Part shown: in pieces, positions 33,792 to 43,162 of the stretch
How positions within the stretch are numbered: position 1 is the stretch's first letter
How the letters are laid out: every line of letters starts with the position of its first letter
NCBI RefSeq assembly: GCF_008364795.1
Contig: NZ_VTTM01000001.1
Span: 496,001-560,000 of the forward strand
Source of the DNA: Azospirillum oryzae
GTDB lineage: Bacteria; Pseudomonadota; Alphaproteobacteria; Azospirillales; Azospirillaceae
Direction of reading: 5' to 3'
DNA length: 64,000 nt
The notes under the pieces: generated by a model
Told to the model about the DNA's origin: nothing
Databases searched by the model: none
The model's input: the letters and a program-made list of their open reading frames with translations, nothing else
Translations under genes and position numbers: made by a program

Positions 33792-36731
33792 ATGCTGGCT
33801 GCTGCGTGCAGGATATTCGCCCGACTGGCGCCGGGGGCGGTGCCGATTCTGTGGACGTGCGCCGTGTTGGCCGCAGGGCCGACGCGAGGCGATTCTCCAT
33901 CGCCGCAGCTTCCGGCTTCCCTCCATGCGGGCTCTTCCGCTTCCCCCCTCGAAGCCGCCTTCTCGTCCCGCGCCGGCGAGCCGCTGCGCCAATTCGGATA
34001 TGACCTTTTCGTCCCTGGCACTGATGCCGCGGGGTCGGACGCGGCCCCCGGCGCCATCCAGGGCGATTACGTGCTGAACACCGGCGACGCAGTCCTGGTG
34101 ACCCTGCGCGGCCAGAAATCCTTCAGCAAGCGCTTCACCGTCGACCGCAACGGTCAGCTGGTGGTGGACGACCTGCGCCCGCTGACCGCCGCCGGCCTGA
34201 CGCTGGATGCCCTGCGTCGGGACCTTGCCGCCGCCACTGCCGCCACATGGCCGAGCACCGACGCCTTCGCCTCGCTGGCGGAGGTGCGGCGGATCGGCGT
34301 TCTGGTCACCGGCGCCGTCCGCCGGCCGGGCCGGCAGGAAATCAGCGCCTTCGCCACCGCGCTGGACGCCCTGTCCGCGGCCGGCGGGGTGGAGCGTGGC
34401 GGCAGCCTGCGCGCCGTCCGGCTGATGCGGGCGGGCGGCAGCGTGACCATCGACCTCTACGCCCTGCAGATCGCCGGCGCCTCCGGCAATGCGGACCTGC
34501 CGCTGCGCGACGGTGATCGCCTGTTCGTCCCGCCGCTGGGCGCCACGGTCGCTGTCGCCGGCCCGGTGAAGCGGCCGGGTATCTACGAACTTCCGCCCGG
34601 CGGCGGCCCGCTGTCCGCAACGGAGTTGCGCGACCTTGCCGGCGGCTCGCTGCGGCCCGGCCAGGGGCGGCTCGTCCGGTTCGGCATCGGTCCCGCCGGT
34701 GAGGAGACGACGGAGGAGGTCGCGGACGCCGACGCCAGGCGCTTCGGTGACGGCGACCTGCTGCTGCTCGCCCCGCAGCGCGAGGACCGCCGTGGCGAGG
34801 TGCGGCTGGAGGGGCATGTCCTGCGGCCCGGACCGCGTGCCTGGAGCCGGGCGAAGACGTTGCCCGGACTGATGTCCCGAACCGATCTGCGTCCCGATCC
34901 CTATCTGCCCTTCGCCGCCCTGGAAAGCACCATCCCCGCCACCGGCGCGCGTTCCCTGCGGCCGGTCGCCCTGTCCGCCGTGCTGAATGGCAAGGACCGC
35001 CGCGACTTGGCCGAAGGCGACACGCTGTATGTGCTGGGGGCGGCGGACGTCGATTTCCTGACCTCGGAGCCGGTGCTGACCATCCTGCGCGGCGACCGGC
35101 AGCCGCCGCAGGATGCCTGCCCCGGACTGGTCGCGCTGGCCAGGACGCTGGCGGCGGAACCGGATGGGCCGCTCGCCACCGGGCCGCAGGCACGCGCCGC
35201 AGCCACGCTGACCGGTGCCCGCACGCCCTGTCCGCCGCTGTTCGCCGCGGTGCCCGACCTGCTGCCGCTGGCCCTGCGCCATTCGGTTCTGCGCCTGACC
35301 GGCGTGCCGCGCCCCGGTTTCTATCCGGTGGCCGACGGGACGGAAGGCGCCGACGCCCGCGAGACCATCGTCGAGTCGGAGGCGCCGCGGTACGAGTTGA
35401 TCGGCCATGTCCGTCACCCCGGCACCCGCCGGCTGTCCGCCGGAACCACGCTGCGCAAGGCATTGGCCGACGGCAAGCTGTTGAAGCGCGATGTTTATCC
35501 GCTGCTGGGCATCGTCGAGCGATACGACCGGCGAACCCTGACCAGGCTCTATCTGCCCTTTTCTCCGCAGGAGGTTGCCGCCGGGCGGGCGGACCGCGGA
35601 CTGGCCGACGGCGACCGCATCCACCTGTTCGCCGCCGACGACATCCGCAGCCTGGAAAAGCCGACCGCGGCGGCGGCCGACGACAAGACGAACGGCGAAA
35701 GCGAACCGCCGATGCTGGCGGCCGTGCTTGATCCCGCCATCGTCGCGGTGGTCGGCGAGCGGACGGTCCAGGTGCGCGGCGCGGTGCGCGATCCCGGCGG
35801 CTACCCGGTCGCCGACCGCACGCCGCTGGCCTCGCTGATCGCCGCCGCCGGCGGGCTGTCCGCCGATGCCGACCCGGCGGTGGCGGAACTGACCGCCGTC
35901 AACGGCACACGCAGCAGCATCGACCTCGCCCGCGATGGATCCCGATCGGTCGGGCCCGGCGATGCGCTGCGGATCAATCCGCGGCCACAGGCGCTGGAAT
36001 CGCGTGCCGTGGCCATCGAAGGGGCGGTGCGCCGTCCCGGCCGCTATGACATCGGACGCGGCGAGACGCTGTCATCGCTGATCGCGCGGGCCGGCGGCCT
36101 GCTGGACGACGCCTATCCCGCCGGGGCGGTGTTGACCCGCGAGAGCGAGCGCCGCCGCGAGAAGGAACAGTTCCAGCGGCAGGCGCGCGAGCTGGAACGG
36201 ACGCTGGCGCTGGAGGTGGAGAAAGGCGAGCCGGTGAAGGCGGAGAATGTCGCGCTGGCCCGCCAGCTCGCGGCCCAGCTCCGCGGCGCCGATCCGCTCG
36301 GCCGCGTGGTGGTCGAGGCGGATCCCGCCGTCCTTCGCGGCCGGCCGGAGCTGGACCCTCTTCTGGAGCCCGACGACCGCATCCTGATCCCGAAACGGCC
36401 ATTGACCGTGGCGGTCTCGGGCGAGGTGCTGCACCCCACCGCCGCGCAGTTCGTCAGCGGCAAGACGGCGGAGGATTATCTCGGCGAGGCCGGCGGCGCC
36501 ACCCGCGATGCCGACACCGGCCGCAGCTTCCTGGTCCTTCCCGACGGGCGGGCACGGCCGCTGGCACTGTCCTCCTGGAACCATCGGGTCGACGCGATTC
36601 CTCCGGGTTCGATCCTGGTGGTGCCGCGCGATCCGCGCCCCTTCGACGGGCTGGACGCCACCAAGGCGATCGGCAACATCCTGAGCCAGCTGGCGATCAC
36701 CGCCGCCTCGATCTCGGTGATCACGCGATGA
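33792..36731 (+). CDS. Very large SLBB-repeat polysaccharide export protein
   Basis: ~979 residues. A signal-peptide-like start (MLAAACRIFARLAPGAVPIL) is followed by a Poly_export domain (YVLNTGDAVLVTLRGQKSFS to VDRNGQLVVDDLRPLTAAGL) and then about six SLBB units, seen as repeated phrases such as VTGAVRRPGRQEISAF, VAGPVKRPGIYELPPGG, VRGAVRDPGGYPVADRTPL, IEGAVRRPGRYDIGRGETL and VSGEVLHPTAAQFVSGKTAEDYL. A charged coiled-coil lies at ~805-850. Wza-type exporters are ~380 residues with two or three SLBBs, so this is the expanded class. Role: outer-membrane/periplasmic channel for exopolysaccharide. It overlaps the next glycosyltransferase by ATGA. Confidence 0.88.
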   Translation: MLAAACRIFARLAPGAVPILWTCAVLAAGPTRGDSPSPQLPASLHAGSSASPLEAAFSSRAGEPLRQFGYDLFVPGTDAAGSDAAPGAIQGDYVLNTGDAVLVTLRGQKSFSKRFTVDRNGQLVVDDLRPLTAAGLTLDALRRDLAAATAATWPSTDAFASLAEVRRIGVLVTGAVRRPGRQEISAFATALDALSAAGGVERGGSLRAVRLMRAGGSVTIDLYALQIAGASGNADLPLRDGDRLFVPPLGATVAVAGPVKRPGIYELPPGGGPLSATELRDLAGGSLRPGQGRLVRFGIGPAGEETTEEVADADARRFGDGDLLLLAPQREDRRGEVRLEGHVLRPGPRAWSRAKTLPGLMSRTDLRPDPYLPFAALESTIPATGARSLRPVALSAVLNGKDRRDLAEGDTLYVLGAADVDFLTSEPVLTILRGDRQPPQDACPGLVALARTLAAEPDGPLATGPQARAAATLTGARTPCPPLFAAVPDLLPLALRHSVLRLTGVPRPGFYPVADGTEGADARETIVESEAPRYELIGHVRHPGTRRLSAGTTLRKALADGKLLKRDVYPLLGIVERYDRRTLTRLYLPFSPQEVAAGRADRGLADGDRIHLFAADDIRSLEKPTAAAADDKTNGESEPPMLAAVLDPAIVAVVGERTVQVRGAVRDPGGYPVADRTPLASLIAAAGGLSADADPAVAELTAVNGTRSSIDLARDGSRSVGPGDALRINPRPQALESRAVAIEGAVRRPGRYDIGRGETLSSLIARAGGLLDDAYPAGAVLTRESERRREKEQFQRQARELERTLALEVEKGEPVKAENVALARQLAAQLRGADPLGRVVVEADPAVLRGRPELDPLLEPDDRILIPKRPLTVAVSGEVLHPTAAQFVSGKTAEDYLGEAGGATRDADTGRSFLVLPDGRARPLALSSWNHRVDAIPPGSILVVPRDPRPFDGLDATKAIGNILSQLAITAASISVITR

Positions 36732-37522
36732 TGGCGCCCAACCCTCCCCGCCTCGCCATCCTGACGGTGGTCCGCAACGACCGCGCCGGGCTGGCCGACA
36801 CCTATGACAGCCTGCGTGGGCAGTTGGACCGCGATGTCGTCTGGCTGGTGGCCGATGGCGCCTCCACCGACGGAACCGCGGAGTGGCTGGCCGCCCATGC
36901 CGATATTCCCACCTGGTGGCGGTCGTCCACCGACTCGGGGCTGTACGACGCGATGAACGACCTGCTCGACGCTGCCCGCCGGCTCGGCTGCAGCCATGCC
37001 CTGTTTCTGAACGCCGGCGACCGGCTGGCGGCGGCGGACAGCGCGCGTCGCCTGCTGCGGGTCATCGCCCGGCACCCCGGCTGCGCCCTTCTCTACGGCG
37101 ATGCGCTGGAGCGGCAGGGGGACGGACGTATCCTCCTGAAGCGCGCCCGGTCACACCGCTGGGCGCCGCTGGGTATGTTCACCCACCATCAGGCCATGAT
37201 CTACCGGGTTTCCGCTCTGGCTGACCTTCGCTTCGACCCCCGCTATCGGATCGCGGCCGATTACGCCTTCACGCTTGCCGTCCTCGGCCTCGGCGAGGCG
37301 GTGCGGCTGAGCTGGCCCGTCTGCCTGTTCGCCCCCGGCGGCCTGTCGCAACGCGATGCCGCCGCCGGCCGGCGGGAACAGTCCGCGATTCGCCGACGCC
37401 ATTACCGCTGTGGAGCGGCAGGCGTGGCGGCCGTCGCCGCGGCTCAGCGAGTCGCACTGGCAGTGCGGCATCATTTCCCTTCAGCATACGCGAAATTACG
37501 TTTCCGCCGCCCGGAAACATAA
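36728..37522 (+). CDS. Family 2 glycosyltransferase (WcaE-like)
   Basis: 264 residues, GT-A fold: LAILTVVRNDRAGLADTYDS, WLVADGASTDGTAEWL, SSTDSGLYDAMNDLL and HALFLNAGDRLA, then MFTHHQAMIYRVSALADL and YRIAADYAFTLAVL. The wording is that of colanic-acid-type GT2 enzymes such as WcaE. No TM segment; it acts at the cytoplasmic face on lipid-linked sugar. Translation is probably coupled to the SLBB export gene by the 4-nt ATGA overlap. Confidence 0.9.
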   Translation: MMAPNPPRLAILTVVRNDRAGLADTYDSLRGQLDRDVVWLVADGASTDGTAEWLAAHADIPTWWRSSTDSGLYDAMNDLLDAARRLGCSHALFLNAGDRLAAADSARRLLRVIARHPGCALLYGDALERQGDGRILLKRARSHRWAPLGMFTHHQAMIYRVSALADLRFDPRYRIAADYAFTLAVLGLGEAVRLSWPVCLFAPGGLSQRDAAAGRREQSAIRRRHYRCGAAGVAAVAAAQRVALAVRHHFPSAYAKLRFRRPET

Positions 37523-37656
37523 CGTCTTTTATATATGTCCCTCCACTTCCACCCGAACGGGCCATTGATACGCACAAATGGTTGCATAGAATTTACTTTC
37601 TGAACTAAGCATTCTCGCGGCGCCTTCCCTCCGGCTTTCCCTTCGAGGTACGACTT

Positions 37657-38124
37657 ATGAGCGCGACCAAGACCAAACTCGCCCCCGCCCACACCCTGTC
37701 GCGCCGCGGCGAAGGTCCCAACCCCATCGACATCCATGTCGGCGCCCGCCTGCGGCTTCGCCGCACCCTGCTCGGCCTGAGTCAGGAGAAACTGGGCGAG
37801 GCGGTCGGGATCACCTTCCAGCAGTTGCAGAAGTATGAGCGCGGGTCGAACCGCATCAGCGCCAGCCGCCTTTACAACCTTTCGCAGGTCCTGGGCGTGC
37901 CGGTCAGCTACTTTTTCGACGACATGCCGTCGCCCGACCAGATCACCGCCGAGTCCCCTGCCGAGAGCATGAGCGAGACCGACGAATTCGAATCGATGGC
38001 GCGTCGCGAGACCCTGGAACTGGTCCGGGCCTATTACCGGATCGAGGATCCGGGCGTGCGCAAGCGCACCTTCGACCTGCTGAAGGCGCTGGGCGGCGAC
38101 CGCATCGCATTGCTCGAGGAGTAA
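37657..38124 (+). CDS. XRE-family regulator (PraR/PhrR-like)
   Basis: 155 residues. HTH_3 domain at ~24-90: NPIDIHVGARLRLRRTLLGLSQEKLGEAVGITFQQLQKYERGSN given in pieces here as NPIDIHVGARLRLRRTLLGL and ITFQQLQKYERGSNRISASR, then VLGVPVSYFFDDMPS. This N-terminal signature is that of rhizobial PhrR/PraR proteins, which control attachment, biofilm and symbiosis-related genes. The C-terminal ~60 residues form helices ending GVRKRTFDLLKAL. It lies inside the exopolysaccharide locus between two oppositely oriented arms, and its 3' end overlaps the convergent GT2 gene by 91 nt. Confidence 0.87.
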   Translation: MSATKTKLAPAHTLSRRGEGPNPIDIHVGARLRLRRTLLGLSQEKLGEAVGITFQQLQKYERGSNRISASRLYNLSQVLGVPVSYFFDDMPSPDQITAESPAESMSETDEFESMARRETLELVRAYYRIEDPGVRKRTFDLLKALGGDRIALLEE

Positions 38125-39095
38125 GGATCGCTCCCCGGTCGCACGATCGGTGGATTTTCAGGAAAGGTACCGACCGACGGGAAACGGGCTGCCGCCTCCC
38201 GCACCTGTGCGGCCGACCGCATCTTGAACCCGACCTGCCAATAGTAGAACGCGCGCGACAGCGCGTGGTCGAGCCCTGCTGCGCCATCGATGAACCCCAG
38301 GCGCAGCACATAGGCATGCAGGAAGGCCCAGAGCGGCCGGCCGGGCAGGCGCTGGAACAGCCGCTTCTGTGCCCGCCGGCCCGCGATTCCGCACAGGCGC
38401 TTGGAGCGTGACGGGGCGATGTCCGGCTCGCCATCGATCAGCCGCTCCATCCGGCCATCGGCGCGCAGGGCCGCTTCCCAATCGGAATAGCGGTTGTGGC
38501 GGTCGAACCAGGCCGAGAGCGGCTTGGCGTCGTCATGGTGCATCGGCTGGCGCAGCCGGCCGGTCGTGCCGGCAACCTGCGGCTGGTAATGCCCCTCCAC
38601 CTCCCACATGGACGCGACATCCAGGTCGGGCGGTTCGGGAAAGCGCACACGCCGCCGGTGGACCAGAGCCAGCTTGCGGTTCCAGCAGCCGAACCGCAGG
38701 GGGCGGCCATGGACGACCGGCCGGCCGTCGATCCAATAGGCGGCATGGCGCGGTCCGTCGGCTGAGGACGCCGCCATCAGGCGGGCAATCTCCTCCACCA
38801 GTTCCGCGGTCGGCCGTTCGTCCGCATCGACGAACAGAACCCAGTCATGGGCAAAGGGCAGAGTGTCCAGACACCACTGCTTCTTCTTGGGATAGCGGCC
38901 ATTCCAGCGGAATGGCACCAGCTGCGCGCCGTGGGACAGGGCGATGTCCGGCGTCCCGTCGCCGCTGCCGCTGTCAACCACGAAGCATTCGGCGAAAAGG
39001 GCGAGCGACGGCAGGCAAACGGGCAGGTTCGCCGCCTCGTTGCGCGTCATCACCACGACCGAGACCGGAATGGCGGAGACCGGAATGGCCGTCAC
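38034..39095 (-). CDS. Family 2 glycosyltransferase (LPS core KdtX/WaaE-like)
   Basis: 353 residues. GT2 core: VSVVVMTRNEAANLPVCLPS, VVDSGSGDGTPDIA, NGRYPKKKQWCLDTLPF, DWVLFVDADERPT and EGHYQPQVAG, as in WaaE/RgtF-type transferases. The C-terminus adds RLFQRLPGRPLWAFLHAYVL and a 60-residue tail of lower quality. GTG 39095 overlaps the Wzz-like stop (GTGA), so it is coupled to that gene. The last ~91 nt are antisense to the XRE gene; the tail SNAMRSPPSAFSRSKVRL may be a non-conserved extension. Confidence 0.87.
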   Translation of the reverse strand: MTAIPVSAIPVSVVVMTRNEAANLPVCLPSLALFAECFVVDSGSGDGTPDIALSHGAQLVPFRWNGRYPKKKQWCLDTLPFAHDWVLFVDADERPTAELVEEIARLMAASSADGPRHAAYWIDGRPVVHGRPLRFGCWNRKLALVHRRRVRFPEPPDLDVASMWEVEGHYQPQVAGTTGRLRQPMHHDDAKPLSAWFDRHNRYSDWEAALRADGRMERLIDGEPDIAPSRSKRLCGIAGRRAQKRLFQRLPGRPLWAFLHAYVLRLGFIDGAAGLDHALSRAFYYWQVGFKMRSAAQVREAAARFPSVGTFPENPPIVRPGSDPYSSSNAMRSPPSAFSRSKVRLRTPGSSIR

Positions 39096-40093
39096 GGCAC
39101 CGCCTCCACGCCGATGCCCTGGTCCTTCAGCGCCTGGCGCGCCGACAGGCCGAAGGCGGCGGCGACCAGCCCGACCAGCCCGGCCAGCGGCACCACGACG
39201 GCAGGATTGGGCCAATCCGGCAGGGCGCCGGCGGTCGGCGGCTGGATCAGGTCCGCGGCAAAGGGCAGGTCGACGCCGATCATCATCGCCACCCGCTCCT
39301 GGTCGAGCAGCAGGTCGCTCAGTGCCTGCCGGTGCTCCGCCACGGTGACGGCGCCGAGCCGGAGCTTGATGTGGGCGATCTGCGCGGCACTGCGCCGGGC
39401 CGCTTCGGCCCGCAGATGGGCGTCGGTTGCCGCGGCGATCCGCCCCAGCAGATCGACCGCCGTCGCCCGGTCGGCGTGGCGGAAGGTGATGCGCCGCATC
39501 GGCCCCGACCGCAGCATGTCGACCACCAGCCGTTCGCGCAGGGCCCGCGTCACGCGGTCGCCGTCCGGCTCCACCCAATCCTCGCGTCCGACCAGCGCCA
39601 GCAGCCCCCGCTTCAGCATCGGCAGCAGCCCCGGCGGCGGTCGCCAGCGCCCCTCCTCCGCATCCCAGCGGTCGGGGAATAGGGCACGCAGGATGTCGGG
39701 GTCGCGCGCCAGACGCTCGGCAACCGGACCCGATCCGAACAATTCCAGATAGCGGGCGAAGTCCGACAGCGATTCGTCACCCGCCCCCGGTTCGGCGACA
39801 CCGGCGGAGTCCCGGCCGCTCAGAGTCGGCACCCGGGCGCCCATCGCGGCCGATCCGACTCGCGCCGTCGGCCCGATCACCATCGCCGCGGTATAGGCCG
39901 GCGTCACCGTCCACAGCCCCGCCATTGCCAGCGCCAGCCCGCCCAACCAGCCGGCCAGCAACCAGCGCCACCCCATCCGCAAGGTGCGAACGAAGGCGCG
40001 CAGGTCGCCCTCCCCGCCCGACGGGGGCAGGACCAGGGTCAGGGCCTGCGGCTGGGGCCGGCGTTGGCTTGGTGAGGTGATGCCGTCAGGCAT
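39092..40093 (-). CDS. Wzz/GumC-like polysaccharide chain-length protein
   Basis: 333 residues. N-terminal cytoplasmic segment, TM1 at ~42-65 (WLLAGWLGGLALAMAGLWTV) followed by TPAYTAAMVIGP as in Wzz proteins, a periplasmic helical domain, and TM2 at ~298-322 (PAVVVPLAGLVGLVAAAFGL). No C-terminal tyrosine-kinase domain, so it is the co-polymerase type without BY-kinase. It overlaps the upstream GT4 gene by 8 nt and the downstream GT2 by 4 nt. With the Wzy-like protein it should set polymer length. Confidence 0.82.
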   Translation of the reverse strand: MPDGITSPSQRRPQPQALTLVLPPSGGEGDLRAFVRTLRMGWRWLLAGWLGGLALAMAGLWTVTPAYTAAMVIGPTARVGSAAMGARVPTLSGRDSAGVAEPGAGDESLSDFARYLELFGSGPVAERLARDPDILRALFPDRWDAEEGRWRPPPGLLPMLKRGLLALVGREDWVEPDGDRVTRALRERLVVDMLRSGPMRRITFRHADRATAVDLLGRIAAATDAHLRAEAARRSAAQIAHIKLRLGAVTVAEHRQALSDLLLDQERVAMMIGVDLPFAADLIQPPTAGALPDWPNPAVVVPLAGLVGLVAAAFGLSARQALKDQGIGVEAVP

Positions 40094-41363
40094 GGGGCAG
40101 CGGCCTTCCCATCACCGGCGGGGCAAGCTTGCGTTCCGCCACAAGGCGTTCGGCAATCCCGACGAAGGCCGCGGTGCCCCGGTCGGCGGTCCAGGCGGCG
40201 GACAGCCGTGCCGCGCGCGCTCCCTCCGCCGCGCAACGGCCGGGATCGGCAGCATAGGCGCGGATCGCGTCGGCGATGCCCGGACCGTCGAACGGATCGA
40301 CCACCAGACCGCAGCCCTCGACCAGCGCCGCCGCCTCGCTTCCCGCCGGCCCCAGGAACAGGCAAGGCCGCCCCGCCGCCTGTACTCCGGCCAGCTTGCT
40401 CGGCACCAGCATCCCCTCCGCCGCCGGGTCCATCGACACCAGATGCAGATCGGCGGCGGACAGGCACTCCGCCAGCCGCTCGGCCGGCTGCCAGGGATGC
40501 CGGCGCAGGTTGCGCAGGCCCCGGTGGCGCGCGGCCTCTTCTACCGAGGCAAATCCCCTCCCCTCCCCGACCAGCAGGAAAAGCACGGCGGGATCGCTGT
40601 CCTGCAGCCGGGCCGCGGCCTCCAGAACGCCTTGCATCGGGTGGGCAAGCCCAAGCGTCCCGGAATAGGCGACCAGGAACCGGCCGTCGCCCTCCTCCAT
40701 GCCCAGCGACCGGCGAAGGCGGTTGCCCTCCTTCGGCAGTGGGCGGATCGCCGGATCGGGCCAGTTCGGCAGCAGGGTCACCCGGCCGGCCGGCACGCCG
40801 GCCGTCAGGATACGCTTGCGCATGCAGCGCCCGATGGCGACCACCCCGTCCTGCCGGCGCAAGGCCCGCGCCATGCCATGGCCGGCCATCCGCCGGAGGA
40901 TCGCCGGCATCCGCACGCCCAACACCGGCAGCAGGTCCGGGTACAGGTCCTGGCACCAGTGCAGCGACGCCGCCCCATGCCGGGCGGCCAGAACCGAACC
41001 GGCCAGCGCCAGCAGCGGCGGGTCGGTCATCGTCACCACAAGGTCATGGCGCGGCAGGCGCAAGGCCCGGCCGGTCAGCCGGCACAGCGAATCGAGATAG
41101 GCGCGGGCATCCGGCCGCTCCCTCGCCTTCTCCCTGGCCGCAACCATGCCACCGGTTCGGCAAAGCGTTACGCCGGCAGGAGCATGGCAGTCCGACCGCT
41201 CCCCGTCCGCGACCACCGTCACCCGCCAGCCTGCATCCGCCATGCGGCCGGAAAGGTCCGACAGGCAACGGCCGGTCGCGCCGCGGTCCGGCGGAAACAC
41301 CCGGTTGACGAACAGGATGGACGGCGGATCGAACGTCACGGCGCACCGATGCGTGAATTGCAC
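40086..41363 (-). CDS. Family 4 glycosyltransferase (WcaI-like)
   Basis: ~425 residues, GT-B fold. N-terminal domain ILFVNRVFPPDRGATGRCLS and LVVTMTDPPLLALAGSVLAA; C-terminal donor domain LVAYSGTLGLAHPMQGVLEA, FLLVGEGRG, CLSAADLHLVSM and the terminal E-x7-E region of VPSKLAGVQAAGRPCLFLG. GT4 enzymes with FPPDxGATG belong to the colanic-acid WcaI group. The start is uncertain: GTG 41363 or GTG 41339, both with poor ribosome sites. Second gene of the minus-strand polysaccharide arm. Confidence 0.87.
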   Translation of the reverse strand: MQFTHRCAVTFDPPSILFVNRVFPPDRGATGRCLSDLSGRMADAGWRVTVVADGERSDCHAPAGVTLCRTGGMVAAREKARERPDARAYLDSLCRLTGRALRLPRHDLVVTMTDPPLLALAGSVLAARHGAASLHWCQDLYPDLLPVLGVRMPAILRRMAGHGMARALRRQDGVVAIGRCMRKRILTAGVPAGRVTLLPNWPDPAIRPLPKEGNRLRRSLGMEEGDGRFLVAYSGTLGLAHPMQGVLEAAARLQDSDPAVLFLLVGEGRGFASVEEAARHRGLRNLRRHPWQPAERLAECLSAADLHLVSMDPAAEGMLVPSKLAGVQAAGRPCLFLGPAGSEAAALVEGCGLVVDPFDGPGIADAIRAYAADPGRCAAEGARAARLSAAWTADRGTAAFVGIAERLVAERKLAPPVMGRPLPHA

Positions 41364-41382
41364 GCGAAAGTATGCATATCCG

Positions 41383-42615
41383 CTAAGGCGCCGACAACCC
41401 CTTCCTGCACTCCGCCGCCACGAGCATCAGCGACAGGATGACGCCGGTGTCGAGATACTTGAAACTGGTGTGGAGGCAGAGCGCCATCAGCAGGGGCGGC
41501 ACCACCGCAAGGGCCAGCGGCGGATCGGCCCCCAGCAGCCGGCACCAGGGCCAGACCAGCGCCGCCAGATAGGCCCCTAGGGCAATCATGCCGAAAAGCC
41601 CGGTCTTCAGCAGGCTGTAGCTGGCCAGCGTGTGGGTGTAGCTGACCCGCCAGCCGCCCACCGCCGGGTTGGCGATGCGCGCCCCCCAGCCGTCGCCGAA
41701 CAGCAGGGCCCAGGGAGTGGCGACGACATGGTCGATCACCGCCGCGGCTTCCTCCCAACGGGCATTGGCGCCGGTCAGCCGCGTCTTCTCCGCCGCTTGC
41801 TGCCATGCGCCGACCAGGGCATCGCCGCCGGCCACCGTCAGCAAGCCGAATCCCAGCAGCAGCGGCAAGGCCAACCACGGCCGCCGCCGCGCCCACCACA
41901 GGGCCGTCAGAGCGAGCGACAGCACCGCCAGTCCCAAAGCCGTGCGATGGACCGCGCCGGCCAGCGCGCCAAGGCAAAGCGCACCACCGGCGGCACAGGG
42001 AATCGCCGCCATCCAGTACCGGATCCGCCCGCCGACGGCCACCAGCGACAACGACAACGCAGGCAGCAGCACCGCGGCGAACAGCACCGACGGCGCGTTC
42101 AGCAGATAGACGCCGCCATCGGCCATCGCCCGCCGTCCGATGGCGCCGAATCCCCAATCGGCCTGCCGCCACCAGCGCAAGGCCAGCAGCAGCCCGGCCA
42201 TGGTCAGCCCGCCCGCCAGCGCACGCACCGCCCTGTCGCCGCCGCTCCGCAATGCCGGCACCAGAAGCACGGGAAGGAACAGAAAGACCAGCGGCACGAC
42301 GTCACGCAGGATGTCGGCCGCCTCCCATCCCAGCGCCGCCCCGCGCAGCAGCGGCACCCACAGAAGCCAAGTGAACGCGGCGACCGCCACCGGCATCCAG
42401 CGCACATCCGGCTGCACGACGCCCGACGGCGTCCGCAATGCATGACCGCTCGCCACCGCCAGCGGCCATTTCCAGCCGACGGCGGCCAGGATCAGAAGGC
42501 CGATGGACAGTTCGACCCCGCGCAAGGCGGGCGGCGCCGGCACGCTGAGGCCGCCATAGAGCAGCAGGGCAGCCACCATTGACAGCGAGCCGAGTCTGCC
42601 GGCGACCACCGTCAC
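41383..42615 (-). CDS. Wzy/O-antigen-ligase-like polymerase
   Basis: 410 residues with roughly eleven hydrophobic segments, from LGSLSMVAALLLYGGLSVPA to VILSLMLVAAECRK. A long periplasmic loop carries WEEAAAVIDHVVATPWALLFGDGWGAR followed by SYTHTLASYSLLKTGLFGMI, matching the Wzy_C/O-antigen ligase loop pattern (xxHNxxL-like THTLASY). GTG start. First gene of the minus-strand arm wzy-GT4-wzz-GT2. Assigned by topology and position; sequence identity in this class is always low. Confidence 0.72.
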   Translation of the reverse strand: MTVVAGRLGSLSMVAALLLYGGLSVPAPPALRGVELSIGLLILAAVGWKWPLAVASGHALRTPSGVVQPDVRWMPVAVAAFTWLLWVPLLRGAALGWEAADILRDVVPLVFLFLPVLLVPALRSGGDRAVRALAGGLTMAGLLLALRWWRQADWGFGAIGRRAMADGGVYLLNAPSVLFAAVLLPALSLSLVAVGGRIRYWMAAIPCAAGGALCLGALAGAVHRTALGLAVLSLALTALWWARRRPWLALPLLLGFGLLTVAGGDALVGAWQQAAEKTRLTGANARWEEAAAVIDHVVATPWALLFGDGWGARIANPAVGGWRVSYTHTLASYSLLKTGLFGMIALGAYLAALVWPWCRLLGADPPLALAVVPPLLMALCLHTSFKYLDTGVILSLMLVAAECRKGLSAP

Positions 42616-42646
42616 GACTGGACTCCGGAACGAGAGCCTGGTGGGC

Positions 42647-43162
42647 TCAGGCCCAGCGCTGCTCGGCGCGGTCCAGGCGGTAGAACAGCCCTTCCTGCGG
42701 GCGCAGGCGCAGCGTTCCGGTCAGGGTCAGCGGTTCCCGCGTCGCCGGCAGGGCGATGGCGGTGTGGACGTGAATCATGGTCGCCGGCCCGGGATTCTCG
42801 CAGGCGGGACACCCCAGCGGATTGGCGGACAGGATGAAGCGGTTGTGGGTGGCGCCGTCGGTCAGCGGCACCATGAAGCCGCGAACGGTGACCGGCCGGC
42901 CGTCCAGTGCCGAAACCTTCACGGGAAATTGCGGATTGCCGGCAAGGCCGCCGAACCGCACGGTGCCCAGATCGCGCCAGATCGCCGTTGTTTCGTCCAG
43001 CGGCAGGTGGAAGGGGCCGGCGGGATGGCTCGGCGCATCCGCCGATCCGGCGGCCCAAACGGCCCAGCCGGCGACGGGAGCGAGCGCAAGCGGCAACAGA
43101 ATCTGGCGCCGGCCGGGCATGGCCGTGCCCAGGGCCGCACCAAAACGGGTGGCGGTGTTCAT
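42647..43162 (-). CDS. DUF3299 periplasmic protein
   Basis: 171 residues. A twin-arginine-like N-terminus (GRRQILLPLALAPVAGW) is followed by the DUF3299 core: VKVSALDGRPVTVRGFMVPL, HNRFILSANPLGCPACENPG and MIHVHTAIALP, with the conserved CxxC-like GCPAC. GGGGAGAAG lies ~7 nt before the ATG. DUF3299 proteins commonly sit with LolD/FtsX-like ABC transporters, but none is beside this copy. Function unknown; the CxxC hints at metal or thiol chemistry. Confidence 0.85.
   Translation of the reverse strand: MNTATRFGAALGTAMPGRRQILLPLALAPVAGWAVWAAGSADAPSHPAGPFHLPLDETTAIWRDLGTVRFGGLAGNPQFPVKVSALDGRPVTVRGFMVPLTDGATHNRFILSANPLGCPACENPGPATMIHVHTAIALPATREPLTLTGTLRLRPQEGLFYRLDRAEQRWA

Noticed and set aside
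33645..35624. 659-codon minus-strand frame
   Set aside because: Shadow of the SLBB export gene with Gln/Gly/Arg-rich translation.
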